Part shown: in pieces, positions 1 through 8,738 of the stretch
Numbering within the stretch: position 1 is the stretch's first letter
Layout: every line of letters begins with the position of its first letter
Origin: JAQVUB01 sp033809415
GTDB taxonomy: Bacteria > Verrucomicrobiota > Lentisphaeria > Oligosphaerales > Oligosphaeraceae
Reading direction: 5' to 3'
DNA: 13,362 nt
NCBI GenBank assembly: GCA_033809415.1
Contig: JAPXLT010000116.1
Coordinates: 1-13,362, forward strand
Notes under the pieces: generated by a model
What the model was told of the DNA's origin: nothing
The model's input: the letters and a program-made list of their open reading frames with translations, nothing else
The model's database searches: none
Made by a program: the position numbers and the translations under genes

Positions 1-3000
1 CCATTGTGAAAACTCCTTGAACTCGTATGGTTTATGGCGCATGTTGCGATTGTGGTCAAAGAGATAGTGGCTAATTTGCGGCGGGAAGATCGAGTCCCTG
101 GCCTCTTTCAGTTGGTGCTGTTCTTCTGGAGGGAGTTTGCCGCCATAGATCAGCTGGTTGGTGGCAGTCAGCAGCAGAGCATGGACATGCTTCTCAATCA
201 GATTGCCGTTGCGCAGATTGAAGGCGGGCGGATCAATGCGACCTTCCAACATCTTCAGCGGGTCTTCGTAATAAGCCTTGTCATAGGAAGTCGGACGGCA
301 ATAGATAATGTTCACAGCCATGCGATTGCGTCGTCCCGCACGACCGGCCCGCTGCCAGTAATTTGCAGGCGATGGCGGAACATTGCGCATCAGGATGCAA
401 TCCAACCCGCCGATGTCCACACCCAACTCCAGCGTGGGGGTGCAAACCAAGGTGTTGACCTGGTTGTTGTTATCATTCTTGAAGCAGTTCTCGATCTTCT
501 CCCGTCGCTCGTGCGGCACCATGGCGGTGTGCTCTTCCGGTCGCATTAGGGCGTAGTTTTCTTTCAAAACGTGGAGGTCATAGCTGTCTGGCGGCTCAGC
601 AACATATTCGAGTTCGCCCTGGCAGCGCCAGGCCAGGCAGCGGTTATGGGGTGTTCTATGCAAGGTTTTGCGACTGCAATGGCGGCATTTGTAGTAGCCG
701 GTATGGGAGTTCAGGCGCAGCCTGGTCAAGTCCAGCTGATAGAGCCCGCTGCAACGGGGCAAGGGATTGCCTTTTTGTCCAAGCAGCGTGACTGGGACAA
801 GGATTTTAGTGTTCAGCATTAGGTTCCATACATCGGCTTTGAAAGCATCTATTTTCTCTGGCGCAATGCCCCATTTCTGGAACATGGTGGAGAAAATTTG
901 CTCCCGCTCCTTGTTGAAGACAATCATCCTCTTAGCGTCGTCATTGCTTTCCAGGGTGAACTTACAACCTTGCGGATTGGGCGGATTGATTAGGTACCCA
1001 TACTGGATCAGCGGATCGCCAGCGTCGAAAAAACGGTTGTTCAGATTGTAATCCCGGTCATAGACTAGGTTCTTCCAGCGCAGATGGTCCAGCAAGCCTA
1101 CGATACCCGCGAACAGCTCAGTAGGCGCCAGGCGGTATTTGCGCGCCAACTCCAGAATTTGTGGGGCTGTCTCCTGAATGCCGTCATAGCTGACTTGCAA
1201 ACGTCCCCAGGATTCCAAGCCGACGCGCTTGCGCGTCCCCAGGCACACCTCCCGCATCACTTGGATGGTCAGGTATTTACGACGTTCGTTGGCATGTCCC
1301 ATGGGTTCCTTATTCTTGTCTGCCCGATTCCAGACTTCGGTCAGTAAAGCTTTGGAATACTCTTCGTTATCGTCAAAATAGTTGCAGAGTTTCAGCACCA
1401 GGTCGCCAAAGGTGATATTGCTGTGCTGCTTGAGAACCTCGTCAATGATGGCGGCGATGCGGAATCGCCGGGCGTGGTCCTTCATCCAGCCTGCCTGGAA
1501 AGCCGCATCCTGCCGGTTATCGGCAAAGAGCAGCAGGCGTTTGCGGTCTGCGTGCTGAATGATTTCCTGTGCCAGGACGTGCACATCGGCCACGTTGACG
1601 GCACGGACTTCTCGAATGGGTTCCTTGTGACGATAGCCACCACCCTTGGAGTTGCAGGAAAGGCAGGAACCTAGGCAGCCTGGATTCGTTTCGCTTTGCC
1701 GCACTGCATACAGCTTGACCATGGGCTGCATTCCTGAACAGTGCTTGCACCTAGCGCTTTCGCGGTCGTGCAGCGTACCGCAACGCCGACAAAACCAGAC
1801 ATTGACCATGCGGGCACTGCTCGGCTCGTCATCGTCATCATCGTCCTGAGAGATCAGTCTGTCCACCAGGATGACGCGCTGGCCATCGTTCTCCGGATCC
1901 AGTTTTTCCCAGTAGCGGGTTTCGTCCTCGCAGATATCGCCTCCCTGCGGCTTGGTCTTGGTAAACGCATAGTCTTTGACGTAATGGATGAAATAGTGTT
2001 GTCCGCAGGTTGTGCAGGTAAAAATCCGCAAGGGGCAGAATTCCTCGTCTTGGCTTGCTTGCTTCTCATCTTCGCCGCTTAGCCACAATTTGGGAATGTC
2101 ATCGCTGCTGGGGAAGGTCACCACCCCGCCAGGAATGCCGCGGATAAAGGCATGCACCACCGGTCGAAACACGGCTCGGCCATCTTTACAGGCTGCCGCG
2201 CCAAGAACCAGGTAAGTCATCAGTTCGGCCTCAGTGACCGTACGACTGATAAGAGCAGTCAAGTCGGCGGCCAGCGATGCCAAATCCGCAGGACGACGCA
2301 ATTGCTCGGACAGCAGCTGCGCCAGAGGATTGGCAAGAAGAGCGTCGTGCAAGGTGCTGTCAACGTTCCGTCCGGCAAGCGAGAAGTAAAGCTGCGCCAA
2401 GTCATCGGCGTCGTCCTCTTTTTCCACGGCTTGCAGGCATTGTTGGAGCAAGACGCCGGGATTGGCGGGGTTAGCCGGCATTGCGCCGCTTGGCTTCCAG
2501 GCATCCAGCTGATATTGCTCGGTGATGCATCGCACATTGTCCTTGTCATCGCCAAAAAAGCGTGCGGCGAAATCTCTCGCAGCGTCAGGATTGTTCTTGT
2601 CAACGATTGTTGCCGACGTGGCGATGCAGGTACTATGTTTTTGGGTGCCACAGAATGCTTTCAGGCGTCTTACTAGGCAGGCGCTTTCCGAACCCATGAT
2701 GCCAGCAAAGGTGTGGGCTTCGTCAAAGACGAGGTAGTCCAGGGTTGCGTTCCTGAACATTTCGGCGTCGGTGCCTCGGGTAAGAAGCAGTTCCAGCTGT
2801 TTGACGTTGGTTAGCAGAATACGCGGCTGACTCCCATTTTGGCGCATTATTTCCCGGGAGCATACTTCCTCGCAAGGGTGGATGGTTTCGATGCGTTTCT
2901 CTTTTTTGCTATGCTCAATTTGTCGCATGTAATCGGCATGAGAGCTGCCGGGCGCCATGCGATGTCCGGACACCTCCGCCTCCTTGTCCGGTGTTTTGCC

Positions 3001-3522
3001 GACGTAGATGCCGAAGGTGATGCCACTGCCTGCCAACAATTCCCGCAGACGATTCAGCTGGTCTTCGGCCAGAGCATTCATTGGATAAACAATGACAGTG
3101 GAAATTCCGGCTGGAGCATTGGCGTCCTTGAGCTTGAGCGCCTGGCTGATAGCCGGATATAGGAAACACTCGCTTTTGCCGGAACCAGTACCAGTGCTGA
3201 CCAAGGTGGTATGCCCCTTGACAATGGTACGAATGGCTGCTTCCTGGTGCGCATACACGTTGGAAAAGGGCGTCAACTGGGACAGATGGGGATGCAGGCA
3301 GCCGTCCTTGACCAGTTGCGCGACCGTACAACCCATGGCGAAAGTCTGGGATAAGCTCACGTATGGCCCCTTGAGCAGAGGAGACTGGCGAACATGGTCC
3401 AAGCGCAGCAGGTTCTTCATCTGCTCATTCAGGCGCTGATCCTGGAAGGGATACGCCGTCATCTGGTACTTCAGAAAGTTGCCGATGACTGCCTCAGAAA
3501 ATGCTAAGGGATTTAGTGCCAT
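1..3522 (-). CDS. Giant DEAH-box SF2 helicase with inserted zinc ribbons, DISARM-like operon, C-terminus cut by window edge
   Basis: The frame is open from ATG at 3522 to base 1 (1174 codons, no stop), so the gene runs off the left edge. The start follows GGGAG 5 bases upstream. Lobe 1 shows Walker A STGTGSGKSE (residues 109-118), motif Ia YPMNALAEDQ (146-155), DEAH (267-270) and SAT (303-305). Lobe 2 shows LLLFADNRQDAA (663-674), TPTLELGVDIGGLD (1028-1041) and QRAGRAGRR (1057-1065). Cysteine clusters lie in two long insertions: C496/C503/C506, CxxC-10-CxxC at 578-595, C616/C620/C623, and C946/C949/C962/C967. The protein is probably an ATP-driven DNA translocase or helicase. Lobe 2 resembles Lhr/MrfA(YprA)-type helicases, which usually carry a C-terminal DUF1998; none is visible before the cut. 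The position fits DrmA of class 1 DISARM, but I do not see the DrmA motif VI region I know (KTTAEYIQATSRVGR), so I give no drm name. Helicase is certain; the exact family is not. Confidence 0.93.
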   Translation of the reverse strand, partial: MALNPLAFSEAVIGNFLKYQMTAYPFQDQRLNEQMKNLLRLDHVRQSPLLKGPYVSLSQTFAMGCTVAQLVKDGCLHPHLSQLTPFSNVYAHQEAAIRTIVKGHTTLVSTGTGSGKSECFLYPAISQALKLKDANAPAGISTVIVYPMNALAEDQLNRLRELLAGSGITFGIYVGKTPDKEAEVSGHRMAPGSSHADYMRQIEHSKKEKRIETIHPCEEVCSREIMRQNGSQPRILLTNVKQLELLLTRGTDAEMFRNATLDYLVFDEAHTFAGIMGSESACLVRRLKAFCGTQKHSTCIATSATIVDKNNPDAARDFAARFFGDDKDNVRCITEQYQLDAWKPSGAMPANPANPGVLLQQCLQAVEKEDDADDLAQLYFSLAGRNVDSTLHDALLANPLAQLLSEQLRRPADLASLAADLTALISRTVTEAELMTYLVLGAAACKDGRAVFRPVVHAFIRGIPGGVVTFPSSDDIPKLWLSGEDEKQASQDEEFCPLRIFTCTTCGQHYFIHYVKDYAFTKTKPQGGDICEDETRYWEKLDPENDGQRVILVDRLISQDDDDDDEPSSARMVNVWFCRRCGTLHDRESARCKHCSGMQPMVKLYAVRQSETNPGCLGSCLSCNSKGGGYRHKEPIREVRAVNVADVHVLAQEIIQHADRKRLLLFADNRQDAAFQAGWMKDHARRFRIAAIIDEVLKQHSNITFGDLVLKLCNYFDDNEEYSKALLTEVWNRADKNKEPMGHANERRKYLTIQVMREVCLGTRKRVGLESWGRLQVSYDGIQETAPQILELARKYRLAPTELFAGIVGLLDHLRWKNLVYDRDYNLNNRFFDAGDPLIQYGYLINPPNPQGCKFTLESNDDAKRMIVFNKEREQIFSTMFQKWGIAPEKIDAFKADVWNLMLNTKILVPVTLLGQKGNPLPRCSGLYQLDLTRLRLNSHTGYYKCRHCSRKTLHRTPHNRCLAWRCQGELEYVAEPPDSYDLHVLKENYALMRPEEHTAMVPHERREKIENCFKNDNNNQVNTLVCTPTLELGVDIGGLDCILMRNVPPSPANYWQRAGRAGRRNRMAVNIIYCRPTSYDKAYYEDPLKMLEGRIDPPAFNLRNGNLIEKHVHALLLTATNQLIYGGKLPPEEQHQLKEARDSIFPPQISHYLFDHNRNMRHKPYEFKEFSQW

Positions 3523-3575
3523 GTTCACTCCCAGTTAATTGGAATAATCGTCCACTGCGGTATTTGTCCAAGGAT

Positions 3576-6500
3576 TCAGAACTCGAAGGTCAACTGACCA
3601 TTGGATTCGCCATCTGCAGGATCACTCTTGGCAGACTGCGATGACGTTGCGACATGATCAGGTGACTCTATGACGCTGCGGAGGTTTTGCGCGTGTATCC
3701 GGCATTCGACCTGGAACTCGTCCGGACTTTGCGCCAATTGCCAATCATAAAAACGCGGGCCGAGCTGGTCGGCGACAGGCTGGGGAAGCTGCGCCCGCTC
3801 ATCGTGTCCCAAACCGTAGTCCGCAAGGCGCAATGTTTCGGGCAGCATCCAGCCCTCACCGTCATTCTGGGACAAAAATGCCTGGATGCCAGCATCGCGG
3901 TCGCCGCCACAACGCTCAATGCACATCTCTAAATCACGGAATGCAACCAGGCTCAACACCGTCTGGCGTAACTCCGGAAACAACTCGCGGTCAACACGCC
4001 AGAAACCCTTTTGGTTAAGCTCCCGCGCAAATGATTTGTTTCTTATGACTTCGACAGGATGATCGCATTCCGCAAGTATCATCAACATGTCATCATAGTT
4101 TAACCCAAACAATTTGGACACAACTGCTTCGCACAGGACTTTCAAACGCAGGCGCTCGTGAGGCGCTAAAGCAAAATGGTCTGGAAGTTCAGCTATCAGA
4201 GCTTCATCCATGAAAAGCTTGTCGTAATAGCTTAGGTTGAAAGCAAACTTTTTCAATACGGACGCAACTTTTGGCGGAAGCACAGGACAAGGCTTCATTA
4301 TAAACTGACTTAAATGAGTTCCAGCCATGCGCATACGCAGTATGAAATCAAAGACAAAGGAGTTGATTACTGGCATGAGTAAAAAAACGAACGATTTATT
4401 TAAGCATGTTAAGACAATGGCCGTGTTCCCACATGGTGAACATCCTATCGCTGCACAATAAATCGTTCGTTTATCAGTCGAGCGAGCCATGTCCCGAAAA
4501 CCAGCCCGAAAAATCGTTCGATTGTTTGTTGCACATCCAATATCACGGAAGCCTGCTTTGTCTGCGAGTGAGCCTAATTGCTGCACCACAGCCTCGCCCA
4601 TGAGGTAGTGAGGAAAGATCGCTTTCCTTTCCCATGGGATTTCCTCCCAACTGGTTTTGTTTCCTGTTCCTGAGATGAAGCCCTGGTAGCTGAAGTCAAA
4701 ATGGCTGATCATGCAGCCCTCATAGAGCGGCAAGGCAATCGCCTTTCCTTTGATTTCGACGAATTCGGCGTTTTTGCCGGTTCCGATTTTTTTCGTTATG
4801 GGCTTACCATTAGCTTCGGTAAAAACGACGTTGGGAATTTCGTCGTACCGCAGCCACTGGGTACAATCCCTGGAGAGGATGATTCCGGCGGGAACATGGC
4901 AACGTTTGACGCGCAAGGTGTCGTAGGGTGCCTGAGCAATCACCGTGGACGGCTGAACAAAGGGGGCAACCTCGGGCAAGGCATACAAGTCCTCGATAGG
5001 TCGCCAATCTCCCTTGATCCAGCGGCTGTACTCGTCAGGACGATAACCCCAGGATGCCCATGTATCCGCTGCGGGAAAAAGTTTCGAGTCATTAGTCATG
5101 TCGAATTCACGACTAAACTGTATTTTCCAGCCGTCATCGGATTCGTCTCCGACGAGGATTGAATTTTCATAAATACGTCCCAGGATTTCCAGGTCTTTTG
5201 TGGACTTGATTTCCAGCAGGGACAGCGATTCCGGGCTGAAACGCTTGATTTGACTGACGGGATATTCCGTACTGTGCGCATCGGCATCTCCCCAGTCATT
5301 GATATTCTGCCGCATAAAGGCGGCATTCAGCTTTTCAGTCGTGCCGCCCTTGCGGATAACCAGAGCGTTGAACTTGAACGAACGGTGAATATCGAAGATT
5401 TTGCTTCTGTTTTCGAATGAGAAGAGCCATTCCCAGTTGCATTGCTTGAGGAAGAGTTCGCGCAGCTGCCTGGTTCCGGCGTCGCTGTAAATGCCGCTGG
5501 GGACGATGAAGCCGATGCGACCGTTGTCCTTGGTGAGGGCGTGGGCTTGCTCGAGGAAAAGCTTGTAGAGATTCACATCTCCACCACCTTGGTACTGGAA
5601 GGGGCGTGAGGCGCAGGCGCCCCGTTTGGCTCTCCAACGTGCATGATAGTTGCTCTTGGCTCTGCCCAGCGAAATTCCGCCTTCGCCATCGCCAAAGGGC
5701 GAGGCGACGTTTTTCACCCAGTTGGACATGGCCTTGAAGGATGCACAGTAGTTGAGCCAGGCAAGTTCCGTGTCTTCGTTGCTGAAGTATTCCTTCTGCT
5801 TGGCTATGGCCCGCTGCTTGCCATAGGCGCGATACAAGGGATCGTGCATGGAAAAGAATTCCTGGGACTTGGGCTTGGCAATATCCCACGGCGGGTTTCC
5901 AAGGATGGCGTCAAAGCCAAAGGTCTGTTCATTAAAGACGTCAGGGAATTCCAGTTCCCAGTGAAAGAAACGGTTTTGCTCGGCGGTGCTGCGAATAAAT
6001 TTCAAAGCATAGGGATCGAGTCGTTCCAGTGCGAAGTCGTTGGGTAACGGGGCGTAATCCAGGTGTTCTCCCGGCCAGAACCAGATGGCGCACCACATAT
6101 CAAAGGCGTCTTTCAAGGCGATGAAAGCTTTATCTTGCCGCATTGCGGCGTATTGGCGGGTGCGCTCGGCAATATCGTTGATATTGATGCTGTGAAGGGC
6201 GTCCATGGACTTCAGGTTCTGCCGGAGTTCCGACATGGCGTACTCATAATCAAACGGTTGCATGAAGTCCAAAGTACCGTCAAGGATGTCGGTGATGTCT
6301 GTTTTCGCTTGGTTAAGCCGCGACTTGATGATTATTGTCCAGGTGTTGATGAAGTGGTGGACGCCATTTTTGTGGCCTTTGTCGCCGCCTTCCCGGCACC
6401 AGGCAGCAATCGGATAATGCATGAACTGATCGGACCAGGCGCCTACCAGGGAATTGCCGCACTTGATCTTATGATCCAGGAAAGTCATGGGCAATTCGCG

Positions 6501-8738
6501 ATCCAGTGTTTCGATCCACAGCGCCAGTCGGCAGAGCTCAATGGCCACGGGGTCTATATCCACGCCGTAGATGCAGCGTTCCACCACATAGCGGCGCAGG
6601 AGCGCCTTGAGACGCGGTTCGAAATCTTCCGCATCAGGACGGCAGGGCAATTGTTGAGCGGAGATACCTTCAGGCGCGTCATCACCCCAGATGAGAACCT
6701 CTAAACTTTGCCCTTTCCAGTTCTCCAGGTCGCAGTGGAATTGGATGGATTCATAGAGCGCATCGGTCAGGAAGCGCAATGCTGCCAGAAGGAAGGAACC
6801 CGATCCGCAGGCGGGATCGCAGACCTTGATGCCGATAATATCCCGTGGCTTCTTGGGCAGCCACTCGCCAGCGCTATTTTGTGTGAAAGCCAGAGGGCGC
6901 AAGGTGCGCATGACGGTGGGGACAGCCAACTGAGGCTTGGTGTAGAAGGTACCCGAGCCTTTGCGAGTGCCACCCCAGCGAACCAGATACAATTCTCCTG
7001 GCTCTACAATCTTGAATAGCAGACGCTTAGCTTCCCGCTGCAATTCCTGCTCATAACGCAGTGCACTGTCTTGAGTGATGGTTTTAGGCTGACGCACCAA
7101 CCCGATTAACGTGGCGGCACGCTCGGCCCAGGAGCGGGCGCGTTGACGCACCGCAGCAGCGACATCCGCATCCTCCTCGGTGACGTCTTCCCCATCCTCG
7201 GCGTTGTCTTCGTCTTCGTCTTCGGCGTCCTCCTCGGTGTCTTCACTATCGCTGTCTTCTTCTGCATCGATGGCCTCGTCATCAGCCTCATCGGAATCGT
7301 CGCCTGAATTAGCCTTCATTGCCTGTGCGGCCTGCTTTTTCAGAGTTTTGAACAGGGCTTTGATCTCTGCATCGTCCATGTCCTCCAAGGCAGGCAGGGG
7401 CAAAGCTGGCTGATCACCGATATTTAGGAAAATGATGGGATTATCGGCCTCTGCGTACTTCAATTCGAAATTCAGCAGGCTTTCGAACAATAAGCCAATG
7501 TACTCATTGCCCAGAGAAGAGAAGTCAATGGGCATGGGCACCGTAGTGAAAGCATGTCCTTGGCGGATACGCACACGATTTTCCGCCAGCATTGCCAACA
7601 AGTCGGCGACCACCAGGTCTGACATCAGTGGACGGCTGCGATATTCGTTTTCAAACAGCGCCATAACCCGGCTGACGGGGTCCGAGGCATCCTCTTGACC
7701 GGGAGCAAACAGCTGTCCTCCGTAGGCTGGCACCGGCATGGCTTCGTGTCCACTGCCGGTATGGATAAGCCGCAGCAAGGCCAGCAGTCTCGGCCAGGCG
7801 TGATAGCGTTCGGACATGGAGCTGCGTTGTCCTTGCTGACGCTTCAGTTCGTATATTAAAGACGCCAGCGAGTAGTTCTTGCTGTAGATGGCGTTGGATT
7901 TGGGCAGCAGACCCTCACGGCTTTCCGCAAAAAACACCACCACCAGGCGCATTACCATACGAACGCCTGCCATATAGATATCTTTGGAGCTGACATCGGG
8001 CAGTTTCTCGCCCAAAGCCGCGCCGTGTTCGCGAATCAGCATTTCCACGGCATGGCGCACCCGCTCGCCCATGACGTCTGACAGCTCGTTCTGTCCCTGA
8101 CGGCTGGCCTGTACCGCCAACAGCAGTTTGCTTGGCTTGCCCAGCCACAGTTCAGGCCTGAGCAAGGCCAGGAAACCACCTAATTCAGCGCTTGCCGCAC
8201 CGCCGGCAAACCATTGCTCGGTTTCCCACTCGGCAAAAGCATCATGATCCATGCCGGCATAGACAATACGCCATTGGCTGCCATTGGTCAACAAGGCCAG
8301 ATTCAGCTTGCAATGACGCAGCCAACGCAAGACTTTCGCATAGACATTTCGTCCACGGCCAATACCCAGGCGGCGACTACTCTCGCTGTCGATGAACACC
8401 GGCAACACCGGCTGATTTTTGCTGGTATACAGCCAATCCGGCCGAATGGTCTCCTTGCCAAAGCCCTTGCAAGTCCATTCGGCTGGAATGCTCGTCTTGT
8501 GCGCGGTAAAATGCTGTCCATAGTAGCCGCAGATATTTTCTATCACCAGGACAAGCAATTCCCGGATTTTCTCGCTGGAGCCGTTTTGGCCCAGCCATTT
8601 CAGGCGCAGGTTCTCCAGCAACCCAAAGCGGGGCACAGGCGGCTTTTCACCGCACAATTCGTCCAACCTGGTTCTGTCAAGCAGAAGCCCCTCATGGCGA
8701 AGGGAGTTCCACCAGCTGTCGCTTGTGTTCGTAGTCAT
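3576..8738 (-). CDS. Giant PglX/DrmMI-type N6-adenine DNA methylase (Eco57I-like)
   Basis: This 1720-residue protein should transfer a methyl group from S-adenosylmethionine to adenine N6 in DNA, marking self in a DISARM/BREX-like system. Motif I DPACGSGSFLLA is at residues 641-652, VDIDP at 726-730 and the catalytic motif IV ILGNPPW at 945-951. GTFYTKPQLAVPTVM (596-610) is the usual lead-in to this fold. The N-terminal region (about 90-165) resembles a Type I HsdR-like nuclease fold: RPD at 99-101 and LLTNGSQWRIVY at 149-160. The expected ExK reads E119-S-S121, so nuclease activity is doubtful. A strongly acidic linker covers 480-525. A target-recognition-like region lies beyond about 1100, with AGTHLSQFI and PVLPP near 1472-1489. 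The gene is longer than typical PglX (about 1200 residues). The start overlaps the upstream helicase stop as ATGA and has a perfect AGGAGG. Residues 1394-1427 hold a 17-residue tandem duplication. In this operon the best name would be DrmMI-like. Confidence 0.93.
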   Translation of the reverse strand: MTTNTSDSWWNSLRHEGLLLDRTRLDELCGEKPPVPRFGLLENLRLKWLGQNGSSEKIRELLVLVIENICGYYGQHFTAHKTSIPAEWTCKGFGKETIRPDWLYTSKNQPVLPVFIDSESSRRLGIGRGRNVYAKVLRWLRHCKLNLALLTNGSQWRIVYAGMDHDAFAEWETEQWFAGGAASAELGGFLALLRPELWLGKPSKLLLAVQASRQGQNELSDVMGERVRHAVEMLIREHGAALGEKLPDVSSKDIYMAGVRMVMRLVVVFFAESREGLLPKSNAIYSKNYSLASLIYELKRQQGQRSSMSERYHAWPRLLALLRLIHTGSGHEAMPVPAYGGQLFAPGQEDASDPVSRVMALFENEYRSRPLMSDLVVADLLAMLAENRVRIRQGHAFTTVPMPIDFSSLGNEYIGLLFESLLNFELKYAEADNPIIFLNIGDQPALPLPALEDMDDAEIKALFKTLKKQAAQAMKANSGDDSDEADDEAIDAEEDSDSEDTEEDAEDEDEDNAEDGEDVTEEDADVAAAVRQRARSWAERAATLIGLVRQPKTITQDSALRYEQELQREAKRLLFKIVEPGELYLVRWGGTRKGSGTFYTKPQLAVPTVMRTLRPLAFTQNSAGEWLPKKPRDIIGIKVCDPACGSGSFLLAALRFLTDALYESIQFHCDLENWKGQSLEVLIWGDDAPEGISAQQLPCRPDAEDFEPRLKALLRRYVVERCIYGVDIDPVAIELCRLALWIETLDRELPMTFLDHKIKCGNSLVGAWSDQFMHYPIAAWCREGGDKGHKNGVHHFINTWTIIIKSRLNQAKTDITDILDGTLDFMQPFDYEYAMSELRQNLKSMDALHSININDIAERTRQYAAMRQDKAFIALKDAFDMWCAIWFWPGEHLDYAPLPNDFALERLDPYALKFIRSTAEQNRFFHWELEFPDVFNEQTFGFDAILGNPPWDIAKPKSQEFFSMHDPLYRAYGKQRAIAKQKEYFSNEDTELAWLNYCASFKAMSNWVKNVASPFGDGEGGISLGRAKSNYHARWRAKRGACASRPFQYQGGGDVNLYKLFLEQAHALTKDNGRIGFIVPSGIYSDAGTRQLRELFLKQCNWEWLFSFENRSKIFDIHRSFKFNALVIRKGGTTEKLNAAFMRQNINDWGDADAHSTEYPVSQIKRFSPESLSLLEIKSTKDLEILGRIYENSILVGDESDDGWKIQFSREFDMTNDSKLFPAADTWASWGYRPDEYSRWIKGDWRPIEDLYALPEVAPFVQPSTVIAQAPYDTLRVKRCHVPAGIILSRDCTQWLRYDEIPNVVFTEANGKPITKKIGTGKNAEFVEIKGKAIALPLYEGCMISHFDFSYQGFISGTGNKTSWEEIPWERKAIFPHYLMGEAVVQQLGSLADKAGFRDIGCATNNRTIFRAGFRDMARSTDKRTIYCAAIGCSPCGNTAIVLTCLNKSFVFLLMPVINSFVFDFILRMRMAGTHLSQFIMKPCPVLPPKVASVLKKFAFNLSYYDKLFMDEALIAELPDHFALAPHERLRLKVLCEAVVSKLFGLNYDDMLMILAECDHPVEVIRNKSFARELNQKGFWRVDRELFPELRQTVLSLVAFRDLEMCIERCGGDRDAGIQAFLSQNDGEGWMLPETLRLADYGLGHDERAQLPQPVADQLGPRFYDWQLAQSPDEFQVECRIHAQNLRSVIESPDHVATSSQSAKSDPADGESNGQLTFEF
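4385..4472. repeat. Perfect 16-bp inverted repeat within the methylase gene
   Basis: AAACGAACGATTTATT at 4385-4400 is repeated exactly as its reverse complement at 4457-4472, with 56 bases between. A third, shorter copy (AAATCGTTCG, 10 bases) lies at 4511-4520, exactly 51 bases from the second, as part of the tandem duplication. Around it AATCGTTCGATT (4512-4523) is a dyad with a central TT. The inverted form of the 56-base segment would also stay open in the methylase frame (18 codons, no stop). In the order given, the coding sequence matches the family better. Confidence 0.8.
4458..4559 (-). repeat. 51-bp in-frame tandem duplication inside the methylase gene
   Basis: Two adjacent 51-base units (4509-4559 and 4458-4508) encode KAGFRDIGCATNNRTIF and RAGFRDMARSTDKRTIY, 11 of 17 residues identical. 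PglX-type methylases normally carry this FRD-(x)-ATxxRT block once, before a GNTAP-like segment, so one copy looks extra. The copies differ at many synonymous sites, so the duplication is either old or arose by conversion from a related gene. The unit is exactly 17 codons, so gain or loss keeps the frame. Confidence 0.75.

Noticed and set aside
1..3520. Several plus-strand reading frames of 70-210 codons opposite the helicase and methylase genes, for example 34-549, 2152-2676 and 6063-6704
   Set aside because: The minus strand carries continuous frames with full helicase and methylase motifs. The plus frames have no recognisable domain and overlap each other.
1..3522. Naming the giant helicase drmA
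   Set aside because: Position fits, but the sequence lacks the DrmA motif VI region I know and is closer to Lhr/MrfA-type helicases.
3582..3596. Methylase C-terminus GQLTFEF as a sliding-clamp binding motif
   Set aside because: It only loosely resembles QLxLF, and the family is not known to need the clamp.
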